62,028 nt of DNA from Gammaproteobacteria bacterium (GTDB taxonomy: Bacteria > Pseudomonadota > Gammaproteobacteria > Steroidobacterales > Woeseiaceae). The position numbers and the translations under genes were made by a program. The stretch spans positions 1-62,028 of the forward strand of contig JAUHZT010000003.1 of the NCBI GenBank assembly GCA_030425905.1, read 5' to 3'. Shown here in pieces: positions 17,893 through 26,161 of the stretch (position 1 is its first letter; each line of letters opens with the position of its first letter). The notes beneath the pieces are model-generated. The model was not told the origin of the DNA, searched no databases, and saw nothing but the letters and a program-made list of their open reading frames with translations.

Positions 17893-18876
17893 ATGACCCG
17901 AAACCCTAATTCCCAGCCAGACCAGCGCGTGGCAGCGCATTGTGTCGCGCTTGCCACAATCGCTTTGTTGCTGGGTGGCTGTGCCGCTCCCAGCCACACC
18001 GTGCGGGTACCGTCCGAAAACCACAACAGCCGCGTAAATATTATCGTTATTCACCACACGACGGCTGATTTCGGCGATTCACTGAATATTCTGACCAAGC
18101 CTTCGTCGAATTCGGTGAGCTCGCACTACCTGATTCCCGAGCCCGGCGATCCCAGTTACGACGGCGACGATCTCAAGGTTTACGAGCTGGTACCCGAGGA
18201 GCGGCGCGCCTGGCATGCCGGCCGCAGCTACTGGGGCGGCAAGACGGCACTCAACGATCAGTCGATTGGCATCGAGCTGGTAAACCAGACCTACTGTCAT
18301 CAGCGCGCAGATGGAGCGCTTGCCGAGATCGCAAGCGACGAGCAACGGCGCATATGCTTCTTTCCGGACTTCGCCGAGTCGCAAATTCGCCTGCTGACCG
18401 ACCTGCTCGGCGAGCTGCTCGAGCGTTACCCCGATGTGCAGCCAACCCAGATTGTCGGTCACTCCGACATCGCGCCGAGCCGCAAGATTGACCCTGGCCC
18501 GCGCTTTCCCTGGGAGCGACTCTACAAACTAGGCTACGGCGCCTGGTTCGATGACGCGACCGTGATCCGCTACTGGGAACAGTTCAGCGACCAGCCGGTG
18601 CCGCTGGCAACCGTGCAACGTGCGCTGCGCACGTATGGCTACGGCATAGAGGAAACCGGAGTACTCGATGAGCAGACGCGCGATGTGCTGCGCGCTTTCC
18701 AGATGCACTTTCGGCCCGCGACGGTAACGGGCGAGCCTTCGACGGCGACCGTTGCAATTCTGTTTGCGCTGATTGAGAAATACTACCCGGATGCACTGGC
18801 CGCGTTGCTCGAATTTGAACCTGTGGTCGCGGACCCGCTACCCGCCGAACTGCCCAGTAACGACGACGCCCTGTAA
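17893..18876 (+). CDS. AmiD-like N-acetylmuramoyl-L-alanine amidase, lipoprotein
   Basis: A 327-residue protein. The lipobox LLGGCAAP puts a lipid Cys near residue 30. Amidase_2 zinc ligands are visible in NIIVIHHTTADF and GHSDIAPSRKIDPGPRFPW (His and Asp/Lys of the catalytic site), with IGIELVNQTY in between. A C-terminal peptidoglycan-binding (PGB_1) domain follows about residue 235 (VQRALRTYGYGIEETGVLDE). This is the AmiD architecture: an outer-membrane-attached amidase cutting the bond between MurNAc or anhydro-MurNAc and L-Ala. First gene of a plus-strand operon with the NlpC/P60 lipoprotein and epimerase, divergent from the TonB receptor. Confidence 0.93.
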   Translation: MTRNPNSQPDQRVAAHCVALATIALLLGGCAAPSHTVRVPSENHNSRVNIIVIHHTTADFGDSLNILTKPSSNSVSSHYLIPEPGDPSYDGDDLKVYELVPEERRAWHAGRSYWGGKTALNDQSIGIELVNQTYCHQRADGALAEIASDEQRRICFFPDFAESQIRLLTDLLGELLERYPDVQPTQIVGHSDIAPSRKIDPGPRFPWERLYKLGYGAWFDDATVIRYWEQFSDQPVPLATVQRALRTYGYGIEETGVLDEQTRDVLRAFQMHFRPATVTGEPSTATVAILFALIEKYYPDALAALLEFEPVVADPLPAELPSNDDAL

Positions 18877-18892
18877 CCGTGCTCGCAAGACT

Positions 18893-20314
18893 ATGAACTT
18901 TCGATCGTCGCTACTGGCAGGCACGGCCATGCTGCAATGCTGCGCGTTGCTCGGTGCCTGCGCTGGAAGCACAACGAAAAACGCTTCGCCGGCAAGCAGC
19001 GATTCCTGGTCAACAGACGTCATTGGCGTCGAGGAGCAACATTTGAACGTCGATTTCTGGCTTGAACGCACGCGCAACAAGACGCGCGTGATCATGTCGG
19101 GCGATGCCATCCGGGAATTTAACGAGCTGACTTTTGCGACAGACCCTACGATGGTGCGTCTCGCCGAATTTCCTGACACGCTAACTGCAGAGGCATTGAA
19201 AAGCCGTATTCGATCGATCAGCAAGATACCTGACAGCCCGCGCTTCTACGCTGACGGCCGCGAAGTGACGGCCGCTGACTTCGCCGTTTACGAGTCTGGC
19301 CTGAACCTCGAAGCTGTCGCGGACATCAATCCGGTGCGCTTTGGGCTGGTAGTGCGACGCGCCAGCATGCGCAGTTACCCGACAAATGACAGCCTGTACA
19401 AAGCACCCGATGACCTCGACCTGGATCGCTTCCAGGAAAACGCGGTTTTTCCAGCGGATGCCGTCGCGGTTCTTCACGAAAGTCGCGACGGCGAATGGTT
19501 ACTCGTACAAACCTACAATTATCTTGCCTGGGTACCCGCCGACGTCGTTGCGATTGGCGACCGCGACACGATGCTCGACTACAAGTCACGTGACGATTTC
19601 CTCGTCATCACGGGCGACAAGGTATCCAGCAACTACAACCCGACACTGCCTGAGATTTCGGAAGTCCAGTTCGACATGGGCGTGCGCTTGCCGCTCGTCA
19701 GCCACAGCGATGCCGCATTCAATGTCCACGGCCAGAACCCGTTTGCGAGCCACATTGTCGAAGTCCCTGTACGAAACCCCGATGGCACGCTCCGGTTCGA
19801 GCAAGCACTGATTGCACGCAGTCGTGATATCAACAAGGGCTACCTGCCGTACACACGCGAGAACCTGCTTCGCCAGGCATTCAAGTTTCTTGGCGAACGC
19901 TATGGCTGGGGCCATGCCTACAACGCTCGTGACTGCACCGGGTTTGTCTCTGAGATATACAAGACCTTCGGCATCCCCCTGCCGCGCAATTCCGGTGACC
20001 AGAGCAGAAGCACTATCGGTGTGAACAAGCGTTTTGCCGATGACGATCACAGCGGCAAGATGTCTGCATTGCAGAAGCTCGACGTCGGCGACCTGATCTA
20101 CATTCCCGGCCATGTCGTCATGGTGATCGGCGAGATCGACAACAAACCCTACGTGATCCACGACGTCAGCAATCTCAAGTACCGCTCGGACGATGGTGAG
20201 TATTACAGCGGTGTTCTAAGTGGCGTTTCTGTCACACCCTTTCTTCCCCTCAGCGTTTCGCCGGAGATTAGTTTTGTTGACTCGATACAAACCATCAAGT
20301 CGATCCGCAACTAG
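18893..20314 (+). CDS. SH3/NlpC-P60 cell-wall endopeptidase, lipoprotein (YkfC-like)
   Basis: About 473 residues from ATG 18893, chosen because a lipoprotein signal (LLGACAGSTT) then begins properly; upstream in-frame codons would precede it. Two SH3-like modules occupy the middle (RFGLVVRRASMRSYP, VAVLHESRDGEWLLVQT, WVPADVVAIGD). The C-terminal NlpC/P60 domain has the triad Cys348 (RDCTGFVSEIY), His407 (GHVVMVIGE) and His423 (VIHD). The arrangement matches YkfC-type gamma-D-glutamyl-diamino acid endopeptidases, which release L-Ala-D-Glu from muropeptides. The next gene encodes the epimerase that uses exactly that dipeptide, so the pair resembles ykfC-ykfB of Bacillus. Confidence 0.92.
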   Translation: MNFRSSLLAGTAMLQCCALLGACAGSTTKNASPASSDSWSTDVIGVEEQHLNVDFWLERTRNKTRVIMSGDAIREFNELTFATDPTMVRLAEFPDTLTAEALKSRIRSISKIPDSPRFYADGREVTAADFAVYESGLNLEAVADINPVRFGLVVRRASMRSYPTNDSLYKAPDDLDLDRFQENAVFPADAVAVLHESRDGEWLLVQTYNYLAWVPADVVAIGDRDTMLDYKSRDDFLVITGDKVSSNYNPTLPEISEVQFDMGVRLPLVSHSDAAFNVHGQNPFASHIVEVPVRNPDGTLRFEQALIARSRDINKGYLPYTRENLLRQAFKFLGERYGWGHAYNARDCTGFVSEIYKTFGIPLPRNSGDQSRSTIGVNKRFADDDHSGKMSALQKLDVGDLIYIPGHVVMVIGEIDNKPYVIHDVSNLKYRSDDGEYYSGVLSGVSVTPFLPLSVSPEISFVDSIQTIKSIRN

Positions 20315-20350
20315 TCAAACCAGTAAACCGAACAACCAACGGACAACAAA

Positions 20351-21451
20351 ATGAAAATTATCGGCATCGAATTCGGCAAGCTCCGGGTACCCCTGAAATC
20401 ACCGTTCAAGACAGCACTGCGTTCGATCGACAGTATCGAGGACGTGGTGATCATCCTGGAGACGGACACCGGGCATCGCGGTTATGGCAGTGCGCCATCG
20501 ACGCCGGTGATTACGGGCGAAACGCACGGCTCGGTAATCGATGCCATCCGCTCGGCCATCGTGCCGAGAATTCTTGGCGAAGACGTCGCAAACCTCAATC
20601 GCATTGTCGACAAGATCCAGAAATCGATTTTTGCAAACTTCAGCGCCAAGGCGGCTGTAGAAATCGCGGTGTACGACCTCTACGCGCAGTCGTTCAATGC
20701 GCCGCTGTACCGGGTGCTCGGCGGCGGCGAACCCAACGTAACAACGGACCTGACAATCAGCGTCGACTATATCGACAAGATGGTTGCAGACGCGGTGGCG
20801 GCCGTCGACCAGGGCTTCGAAGCGCTAAAGATCAAGGTTGGCAAGGATCTCGCGGTCGACATCGAACGGGTAAAAGCCATCTACGCAGCCGTTAGCGACC
20901 GGGCACTTATTCGCCTCGACGCAAACCAGGGCTGGACCCCGAAGCAAACAGTCTCCGCCATGCGCGAACTCGAGGCCAGCGGAATACGCATGGAATTTGT
21001 AGAGCAACCCGTACGCGGTGACGATGTCGAAGGTATGCGCTACGTAACGGAACGCGTGTCCACGCCCGTGATGGCCGATGAAAGCACTTTCGGCCCCAAG
21101 GAAGTTATCGACCTGATCCAGATGCGAGGTGCCGATATTATTAATATCAAGCTTATGAAAACCGGCGGCATATCGAACGCGATCAAGATTGCCGATATCG
21201 CCTCTATTTATGACGTGGAATGCATGATGGGCTGCATGGCAGAAACCAGCATTGCCGTATCGGCGGCGGCACACGTGGCCATCGCAAAGTCGAACATCAT
21301 TACTCGCGTCGATCTCGACCCACCTTCGCTGGTCAGCAAGGATCCCGTCGTTTGCGGGGTGCGCTTTGACCACGCCGAAATTTCGATCTCCGACGCGCCG
21401 GGCCTCGGTATAGAACGTATTGACGATCTCGTTATGATGAAATTCGACTAG
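20351..21451 (+). CDS. L-Ala-D/L-Glu dipeptide epimerase (enolase superfamily)
   Basis: A 366-residue muconate-lactonising-type enolase-superfamily enzyme. Catalytic features of Ala-Glu epimerases are present: Lys160/Lys162 (ALKIKVGKD), metal ligands in LDANQGW, EQPV and ADES, and the second catalytic lysine in NIKLMKTGGI. The C-terminal MMGCMAETSI motif that recognises the dipeptide is also seen. It follows the NlpC/P60 gene by 36 bp and should convert L-Ala-D-Glu to L-Ala-L-Glu for ordinary peptidases. A second enolase-superfamily gene at 43243 is assigned to DgcA because of its neighbour. No signal peptide, so cytoplasmic. Confidence 0.93.
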   Translation: MKIIGIEFGKLRVPLKSPFKTALRSIDSIEDVVIILETDTGHRGYGSAPSTPVITGETHGSVIDAIRSAIVPRILGEDVANLNRIVDKIQKSIFANFSAKAAVEIAVYDLYAQSFNAPLYRVLGGGEPNVTTDLTISVDYIDKMVADAVAAVDQGFEALKIKVGKDLAVDIERVKAIYAAVSDRALIRLDANQGWTPKQTVSAMRELEASGIRMEFVEQPVRGDDVEGMRYVTERVSTPVMADESTFGPKEVIDLIQMRGADIINIKLMKTGGISNAIKIADIASIYDVECMMGCMAETSIAVSAAAHVAIAKSNIITRVDLDPPSLVSKDPVVCGVRFDHAEISISDAPGLGIERIDDLVMMKFD

Positions 21452-21501
21452 CGGCTGGGTGGCGCGACCGGGAAGCGCGTTTAGCTATATACTTCAGCGC
21501 C

Positions 21502-21987
21502 ATGACTTCAATTCAGAATACAACAACGGGCGGCCGGGCCAGCACAGTACTTGGTCTCGCATTTCTCGGTGCGCTCGTTATTCCTGCGCTGGTATTCCTC
21601 CTGGTCGGCCTTATCGAGGGCATGAGTGCGAATGAGCTGCTCGGCGCACTGCGCGCGCAATATGTTTCGGGCAAGCAAAACCTGCTCGTGCTGGGCCTGG
21701 TAGGCTGCCTGCCACTGGCGCTGCTGGCACTCGTAGTCTGGATACTCGGGCGGATCAAGCGCATCTCGACCAGTCGACGTCGTTTCAGCATGGGTGGAGC
21801 GTTCGCAATTCTGCTGGTGCTGCTGTGGGTCAACTTCGAGTACTGGCCAACATTCCTTCCGCATCGTACCTACGCGGGCTTTCCGCACGGTCTCGAATTT
21901 GTCATCGGGCCGTTCGTCTTTGCACCGGTGGCGATGGTCTTCGGGCTGCTGCTGGCGGCATTCTGGCCGCGACGCGCAGCAACATGA
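21502..21987 (+). CDS. Hypothetical membrane protein, four helices
   Basis: 161 residues that I do not recognise. Four hydrophobic stretches are visible (about 15-38, 60-80, 98-115 and 130-155), with a basic cytoplasmic-type loop GRIKRISTSRRR between the second and third. No catalytic or binding motif is seen. The stop overlaps the start of the next gene (ATGA), so the two are co-translated; the epimerase gene ends 50 bp upstream. It may belong to the same transcript as the amidase-endopeptidase-epimerase genes, but no function follows from that. Confidence 0.75.
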   Translation: MTSIQNTTTGGRASTVLGLAFLGALVIPALVFLLVGLIEGMSANELLGALRAQYVSGKQNLLVLGLVGCLPLALLALVVWILGRIKRISTSRRRFSMGGAFAILLVLLWVNFEYWPTFLPHRTYAGFPHGLEFVIGPFVFAPVAMVFGLLLAAFWPRRAAT

Positions 21988-23033
21988 TGCGCGTCGTCGC
22001 ACTTGTAGCGCTTGCGCTTGCTGCGACATCAGCGGATGCCTGCCGCTGCGCCCAGCGCAGCCTCGCAGAGTACTTCGCCGCAGCCGATGAAGTCTTCGTC
22101 GCTACATTGGTCGAGGTTCGACCGTTTGGTGAAGGCACCCGGGAGTTCCTGTTCAAGCGGCAGGGAGAGCACTACAAGTCGCCAGTGAACCAGGCAGGCC
22201 ACCTCCCCTACGTCAGCAACACGTCCACCGCCGCCTGCCGTCTTGTCGCAGAGCCCGGTGCCACCTACGTGGTCTTCGCGGCACACGACACGGATGCAGG
22301 TGCTGCGTGGCTGACAAGTTGCGACGGCTCACGTGTCCATCGCTCAACAGACGGGACAATGCACGGCTTCGAGGATGTACCGGAGAAATTCGTGATATCC
22401 CAGCTTACTGCCCTGCAGGGTCTTGCGGCGCTGCAAACCATCACCGCTGCCGAGCCAAAAGCCGACGATGCGGCTAACACCAGCCTGATCGGCTTACTGG
22501 ATGTCGCGGCGCTGGCGCATACGGATGCAGTGCCATTGTTCGACTCGGCCGGCAAGGGCGCAAAGGCGGTTGCCACAATCAACGACTACGAGGATCTCGA
22601 ACATCGCGAATCGGGCTACGAAGTAGACGCGGCTGTTGTCTATGCAAAAGCTGATGCTGCGTACAAACTGCGACTGGCGAATGGCGAGTTCGCCTGGCTG
22701 CATGCGGATGCCGCCGGCACCTTCATGCCCCTGGCGACCTTGCTGCCAAATCGCCTGACCTACCTGACACGCGACTGGAATCGGCTTGTCTGGCCGGGTA
22801 TCGGCGCGGGTATACCGCATCGTCTCAGCTACGCCGGCGAGGAGCGGCCGCGTGAGCAGGCCGTGCGCATATTGCAGGCGAAGCACATTGTTACGAGTTT
22901 GTGGCTGGAGGTTGAGGTGCTCACCACAGACGGTTGCGAAGGCGGCCCCGTCAAGGTCCTGGCGCGCGGCTGGATTCCAGCCTATGCCGAAACCGGCGCG
23001 CCGGTTGCCTGGTATTACTCGCGGGGCTGCTGA
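21984..23033 (+). CDS. Secreted protein with CRC-type N-terminus, function unknown
   Basis: About 349 residues from the ATG overlapping the previous stop; a second ATG follows immediately at 21987. A signal peptide (MMRVVALVALALAATSADA) is followed at once by CRCAQRSLAEYFAAADEVFVATLVEV, the Cys-x-Cys start and strand pattern seen in TIMP/netrin-like (NTR) domains. More cysteines (TAACRL, TSCDG, TDGCEGG and the C-terminal RGC) suggest disulfides outside the cytoplasm. The remaining 200 residues contain an SH3-like region (AAYKLRLANGEFAWLHAD). Coupled to the four-helix membrane protein. The NTR assignment is a fold guess, not a recognised family. Confidence 0.7.
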   Translation: MMRVVALVALALAATSADACRCAQRSLAEYFAAADEVFVATLVEVRPFGEGTREFLFKRQGEHYKSPVNQAGHLPYVSNTSTAACRLVAEPGATYVVFAAHDTDAGAAWLTSCDGSRVHRSTDGTMHGFEDVPEKFVISQLTALQGLAALQTITAAEPKADDAANTSLIGLLDVAALAHTDAVPLFDSAGKGAKAVATINDYEDLEHRESGYEVDAAVVYAKADAAYKLRLANGEFAWLHADAAGTFMPLATLLPNRLTYLTRDWNRLVWPGIGAGIPHRLSYAGEERPREQAVRILQAKHIVTSLWLEVEVLTTDGCEGGPVKVLARGWIPAYAETGAPVAWYYSRGC

Positions 23034-23054
23034 GTCGGCAGGGCCACAGACCCG

Positions 23055-24026
23055 TCATTGACCGGCTGCAGCAGACACGCCATTCGCCAGCACAGCCGGT
23101 GTGCTTAACTCCGACTGCATTATCTGCTGAACCGAAATACCTTCGTCGCCCGCGGCATTCGCCGCATCCATCACACTCGTGTGCAGGTCGGCGATATGCG
23201 GTCGATAACGAGGCCCAGTGCGCGTCCAGCGAAAAATATTGCCGAGTTTTTGCTCACGCGTAAAGCGCCGATGCAGGTCGCGCTCGAAAGCGAAGTGCGC
23301 TTCGATTTGTTGAGAACTGTAGCGCTTGCTGAAACGCGCAACCTCCGTTGCACCGTCGAGCAACGCGGATGGCAACAGAAACGCCGGCGCATCGACGCCC
23401 AGCCAGGTCATCACCTGGTTGAGTGAATCATTCTCTGTGCGTGGGGTCAGCGGAATAGCGTCCTGCCCAGCCTGCTGCAGCGCCAATGCGACAAACTCGT
23501 TGCAGTACACGCGATCCGGCGTTCGATAGTCGAACAGGCCATCGAATGGAATCCCCTGCTCATAAGCCGACCGCGCAAATGCTTCAATCGCGTCGAGATT
23601 CAGCGCAGCATGTTCGAAGATCGCCGTCGCCGTGCCGCGACCCAGAAAGCTTGCGAGCGACACACGCCGGATTTTGCCGCGCAGTCGTCGCGTGGGCGGC
23701 TCCCAGAACCGGACGTTGAGAAAGCCGAAAGCCTCGTAAACAAATACGCCATCGTCCTCAACACTGAGGATGCCAGCGTGACCATAAGGCGAATATTCGC
23801 TGGCCATCAGGTCCATCAGAAAACTGAGAGAAGAGCCTGATTCACTCACAACAACCTGCCCGGAACGTACCGGTAGCTCGCTGATGGAACCGGCCGCTGT
23901 ATTTCCGTCAGCCCGCACCTGCACAGTGCGAAAGTCGGCAAGCTCAACGCTCGCGCAGCCGCTCAACAGCAGCAGAGCAATAACGGCTGTCAAGCGGTGC
24001 AAGCGAGCGACGCCGTCAGGAGGCAT
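23055..24026 (-). CDS. YiiX/YebB-like permuted papain-fold lipoprotein
   Basis: About 323 residues starting at 24026, which leads straight into a lipoprotein signal (LLLSGCASVEL); ATG codons up to 24089 are in frame but would add a polar extension. Permuted NlpC/P60 (papain-like) features: the His motif YSPYGHAGILSVED, about residues 80-90, and the later nucleophile motif DRVYCNEFVALALQQAG, about 190-206, i.e. His before Cys as in YiiX-type amidases/esterases. It is the last gene of the minus-strand group running from 24773. That group may share an ECF-type promoter with the sigma-CHAT operon. Target (lipid, peptide or cell wall) unknown. Confidence 0.8.
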   Translation of the reverse strand: MPPDGVARLHRLTAVIALLLLSGCASVELADFRTVQVRADGNTAAGSISELPVRSGQVVVSESGSSLSFLMDLMASEYSPYGHAGILSVEDDGVFVYEAFGFLNVRFWEPPTRRLRGKIRRVSLASFLGRGTATAIFEHAALNLDAIEAFARSAYEQGIPFDGLFDYRTPDRVYCNEFVALALQQAGQDAIPLTPRTENDSLNQVMTWLGVDAPAFLLPSALLDGATEVARFSKRYSSQQIEAHFAFERDLHRRFTREQKLGNIFRWTRTGPRYRPHIADLHTSVMDAANAAGDEGISVQQIMQSELSTPAVLANGVSAAAGQ

Positions 24027-24240
24027 CGGCTGAGCGCGCCTCAAAATGGCTGAGCTGCCTGTCACCCGGTATGAACTCATCACTGACATAGTCCGGCGCG
24101 ATCACGCAGCCCGAGACAACAAGGATGTATCCGCCCAGCGAAAAACGGCACAGCCGTTTTGCCATCGGAATTCGCTGCGGCGCCCACCCGTCACTGCGGG
24201 CAGGCGCCGGGTGTGAAGAGGCTACTCGACTATGCAACAT
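24016..24240 (-). CDS. Very small putative lipoprotein
   Basis: 74 residues if started at 24240, where ATG shares a base with the TAA of the upstream gene (TAATG coupling), or 49 residues from an internal ATG at 24165. The internal start gives a clean lipoprotein signal: MAKRLCRFSLGGYILVVSGC, with lipid Cys followed by VIAPDYVSDEF. No Shine-Dalgarno is obvious before 24165, which favours coupling from 24240 or reinitiation. Its end overlaps the start of the YiiX-like gene by 11 bp, supporting that it is a real gene in the operon. Function unknown. Confidence 0.6.
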   Translation of the reverse strand: MLHSRVASSHPAPARSDGWAPQRIPMAKRLCRFSLGGYILVVSGCVIAPDYVSDEFIPGDRQLSHFEARSADAS

Positions 24241-24773
24241 TACTCGCCGGGGGTAGCGGGTCCCGCTTCGTCCGGGATCACGTAGTCGTCATCGTCATCT
24301 TCACAAATGATGGTTTCAAGCGCGCACAGCAGCGCGAGCGTTCCAACACCCAGAACAGCAGCCAGTCCCCAGCCACTACCGAGGCTCTCGAACGATGTGT
24401 CACCCTGGGAGGAGCCTTCGGTAGAGTTAAGCTGCCGCGGTGACAGGTAGACCGGCGCATCCAGCACGCGCAGGCTCTGGCCGTAGCCCTTCGTCCAGCG
24501 CAGGTCCAGCAAGTCTGTTTGCAGCGCAACCGCCCGCTTGTGGTCGTAGGGCAAGTTGCCCGGCGAGAATTCCTTCTCAAGCCGCAAGCCGAACTGCGGT
24601 GCAGTCTCCAGCTTGCTGCTCTCACCAAAGCCTTTGCTCACATAGAACATCAAGCGCGGCTGAGTGTCGGGGGCAACAGCAAACTCCTGGGCACTCGCAT
24701 ACGGCAGGATGATGGTTTGCACCAGTAGCGCAATGATCGCGCATCCGGCCGTACGTCTCTTGGTTCGTGACAT
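24240..24773 (-). CDS. Exported protein with C-terminal membrane helix and acidic tail, unknown
   Basis: 177 residues from 24773, preceded by AAGGAG seven bases upstream. A signal peptide ends near ILPYASAQ. The body (QPRLMFYVSKGFG, PQFGLRLEKEF, ALQTDLLDLRW) looks like short amphipathic beta strands of an outer-membrane-type hairpin array. A glycine-rich hydrophobic segment (GSGWGLAAVLGVGTLALLCA) follows, then an unusual acidic run EDDDDDYVIPDE. I do not recognise the family. First gene of the minus-strand operon with two lipoproteins, and divergent from the ECF sigma gene. Confidence 0.7.
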   Translation of the reverse strand: MSRTKRRTAGCAIIALLVQTIILPYASAQEFAVAPDTQPRLMFYVSKGFGESSKLETAPQFGLRLEKEFSPGNLPYDHKRAVALQTDLLDLRWTKGYGQSLRVLDAPVYLSPRQLNSTEGSSQGDTSFESLGSGWGLAAVLGVGTLALLCALETIICEDDDDDYVIPDEAGPATPGE

Positions 24774-24815
24774 CGAAAAACTCCTTTGCTGGTCCGGTTG
24801 ATGTGTCTGCACAAG

Positions 24816-24840
24816 CTAACGAGCGGCCGCGGCAATGTAG
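24816..24840 (+). promoter_or_regulatory. Candidate ECF sigma promoter toward the sigma-CHAT operon
   Basis: CTAACGAGC at 24816-24824 carries an ECF-like -35 AAC core; 16 bases later comes GTAG (24837). The same motif with the same 16-base spacing occurs on the other strand at 24885-24861. Conserved AAC-N16-GT format in both copies is what autoregulated ECF promoters look like. Prediction only. Confidence 0.45.
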
Positions 24841-24860
24841 TGCAACAAAAATTCTTTAAG

Positions 24861-24885
24861 CCACTTTTTGTGCCCTGCTCGTTAG
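24861..24885 (-). promoter_or_regulatory. Candidate ECF sigma promoter toward the 24773 operon
   Basis: Reading the minus strand from 24885: CTAACGAGC, then 11 bases, then GTGG at 24864-24861. This mirrors the plus-strand copy at 24816. The two together make a 9-bp perfect inverted repeat (24816-24824 and 24877-24885), with a second nested pair ACAAAAA/TTTTTGT at 24845-24851 and 24865-24871. Alternatively the repeat is a repressor site or cruciform. Confidence 0.45.
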
Positions 24886-25026
24886 GTCTGAAGTAGCCAT
24901 CGCAGTAAACGGGGAGACGCATTGGATAGCGCACAAACAGTCCGGGCGAATACGGACGATAAGCTTCGGACTCAGTTTGCTACCATTAGCCACCTGCATC
25001 CGACGAGCAAAGGAAGGCACACAAGC

Positions 25027-25632
25027 ATGTCCCGAGCGAACGACGCGACAGGTGATGAAACTGATGTGCGCCTTTTTCTTCGCTTTCGTGACGAAGGCGA
25101 CGCCGACGCCTTCGAGAAGATTTTTCGTCGCCATCGCGACGCGCTGCTGGCCTATCTGTGGAGTCTGTCTGGCAACCAGAATGTCGCCGAAGATATCTCT
25201 CAGTATTGCTGGCTGCGGCTCGTGGAAAGCGACCGGAAATCGGGATACCGGCCGCAGCCGGGCGCCACGCTGCTAACGTACCTGAGAACGCTCGGCCGTA
25301 ATCGCTATATTGACGAATACACGCGCAAACACGGTGAGGCACGCACCGACTCCGTCGACGACGTTGAGACTCGAGTCCGCTCTGAATACACCGCGCTCGA
25401 CGCGGCTGCCGGTATCGAGGTTCAGCTAATTATCGAAGCGGCGCTCACTGAGTTGCCGTTTGAGCAGCGTGATGTAATTTCCATGTGGCTGCAGGGGTTC
25501 AGCATCAAGGAAATGATGGGCCTGACAACCGCACCCCGGGATACAGTTCTGAGCCGGAAGAAATACGCTATTCAAAAACTGAAAGCGGCGTTCGAAGCCG
25601 CAGGGTTGAGACTACATGATGCAACACTCTGA
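25027..25632 (+). CDS. RNA polymerase ECF-type sigma factor
   Basis: About 201 residues from ATG 25027, with AAAGGAAGG about 10 bases upstream; in-frame sequence before it (from 24922) is judged non-coding leader. Region 2 is visible as DADAFEKIFRRHRDALLAYLWSL through AEDISQYCWLRLVES, with TYLRTLGRNRYIDEYTRK after it, and region 4 as LTELPFEQRDVISMWLQGFSIKEM with a helix-turn-helix (MMGLTTAPRDTVLSRKKYAIQKL). It overlaps the next gene by 17 bp; that gene encodes a membrane protein in the anti-sigma position. Probably autoregulated from the motif at 24816. Confidence 0.92.
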   Translation: MSRANDATGDETDVRLFLRFRDEGDADAFEKIFRRHRDALLAYLWSLSGNQNVAEDISQYCWLRLVESDRKSGYRPQPGATLLTYLRTLGRNRYIDEYTRKHGEARTDSVDDVETRVRSEYTALDAAAGIEVQLIIEAALTELPFEQRDVISMWLQGFSIKEMMGLTTAPRDTVLSRKKYAIQKLKAAFEAAGLRLHDATL

Positions 25633-26161
25633 CCTGGAGTCCGCCGCAGAAGAGCGCCTGCGTGAAGCGCTCGATGATGCCGCTCCACACCCGTCGACAA
25701 CACACGACGAGACAATCCTGCGTGCAGCACGAGCCAAAGCGCAGGCAACGGCGCAAGACATTGCGAAACCGCGCCGCAGCCTAAGCATGCCGGCTCTTGG
25801 CATTGCGGCCACATTCATCCTCGCGATCGCGGTCGCGTGGTTGTTGCGCATCGAAACACCGGATGACAGCTATGTTCGCAGCGGCACATCGGCAAACGTC
25901 ATACCGGCAGACGGCGTGCGTCTGAAAGAAGCACCCTCGCGATTTGCCTGGCCAGCCTCAAGCGAGGCAGAGCGTTATCGCCTGAGCGTCTACAACGATG
26001 CCGCTGATCTGCTCTGGGCGTCGCCACCGACTACCGAGAGCGAGTGGCTGGTTGGCGACGAGCTGCGACTGCCTGCCAATGCCCGCTACTTTTGGGTTGT
26101 TGATTTGCTGGACTCGGCGCAACGCCCAACAATTGGCCCGTTCTGGTTCACGCTCGAGTGA
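25616..26161 (+). CDS. Single-pass membrane protein, putative anti-sigma factor
   Basis: 181 residues. A soluble N-terminal part (SAAEERLREALDDAAPHPSTTHDETILRAAR), cytoplasmic by position, precedes one membrane helix at about 63-80 (GIAATFILAIAVAWLL). The external part resembles a fibronectin-III-like sandwich (APSRFAWPASSEAERYRLSVYN, ESEWLVGDELRL, ARYFWVVDL). There is no zinc anti-sigma HxxxCxxC motif. It overlaps the sigma gene by 17 bp and the CHAT gene by 4 bp (GTGA). The anti-sigma role is inferred from topology and position only; the sensor would be the outer Fn3-like domain. Confidence 0.75.
   Translation: MMQHSDLESAAEERLREALDDAAPHPSTTHDETILRAARAKAQATAQDIAKPRRSLSMPALGIAATFILAIAVAWLLRIETPDDSYVRSGTSANVIPADGVRLKEAPSRFAWPASSEAERYRLSVYNDAADLLWASPPTTESEWLVGDELRLPANARYFWVVDLLDSAQRPTIGPFWFTLE

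Noticed and set aside
24922-25026. N-terminal extension of the sigma factor
   Set aside because: The frame is open, but a good ribosome-binding site and typical region 2 start favour ATG 25027.
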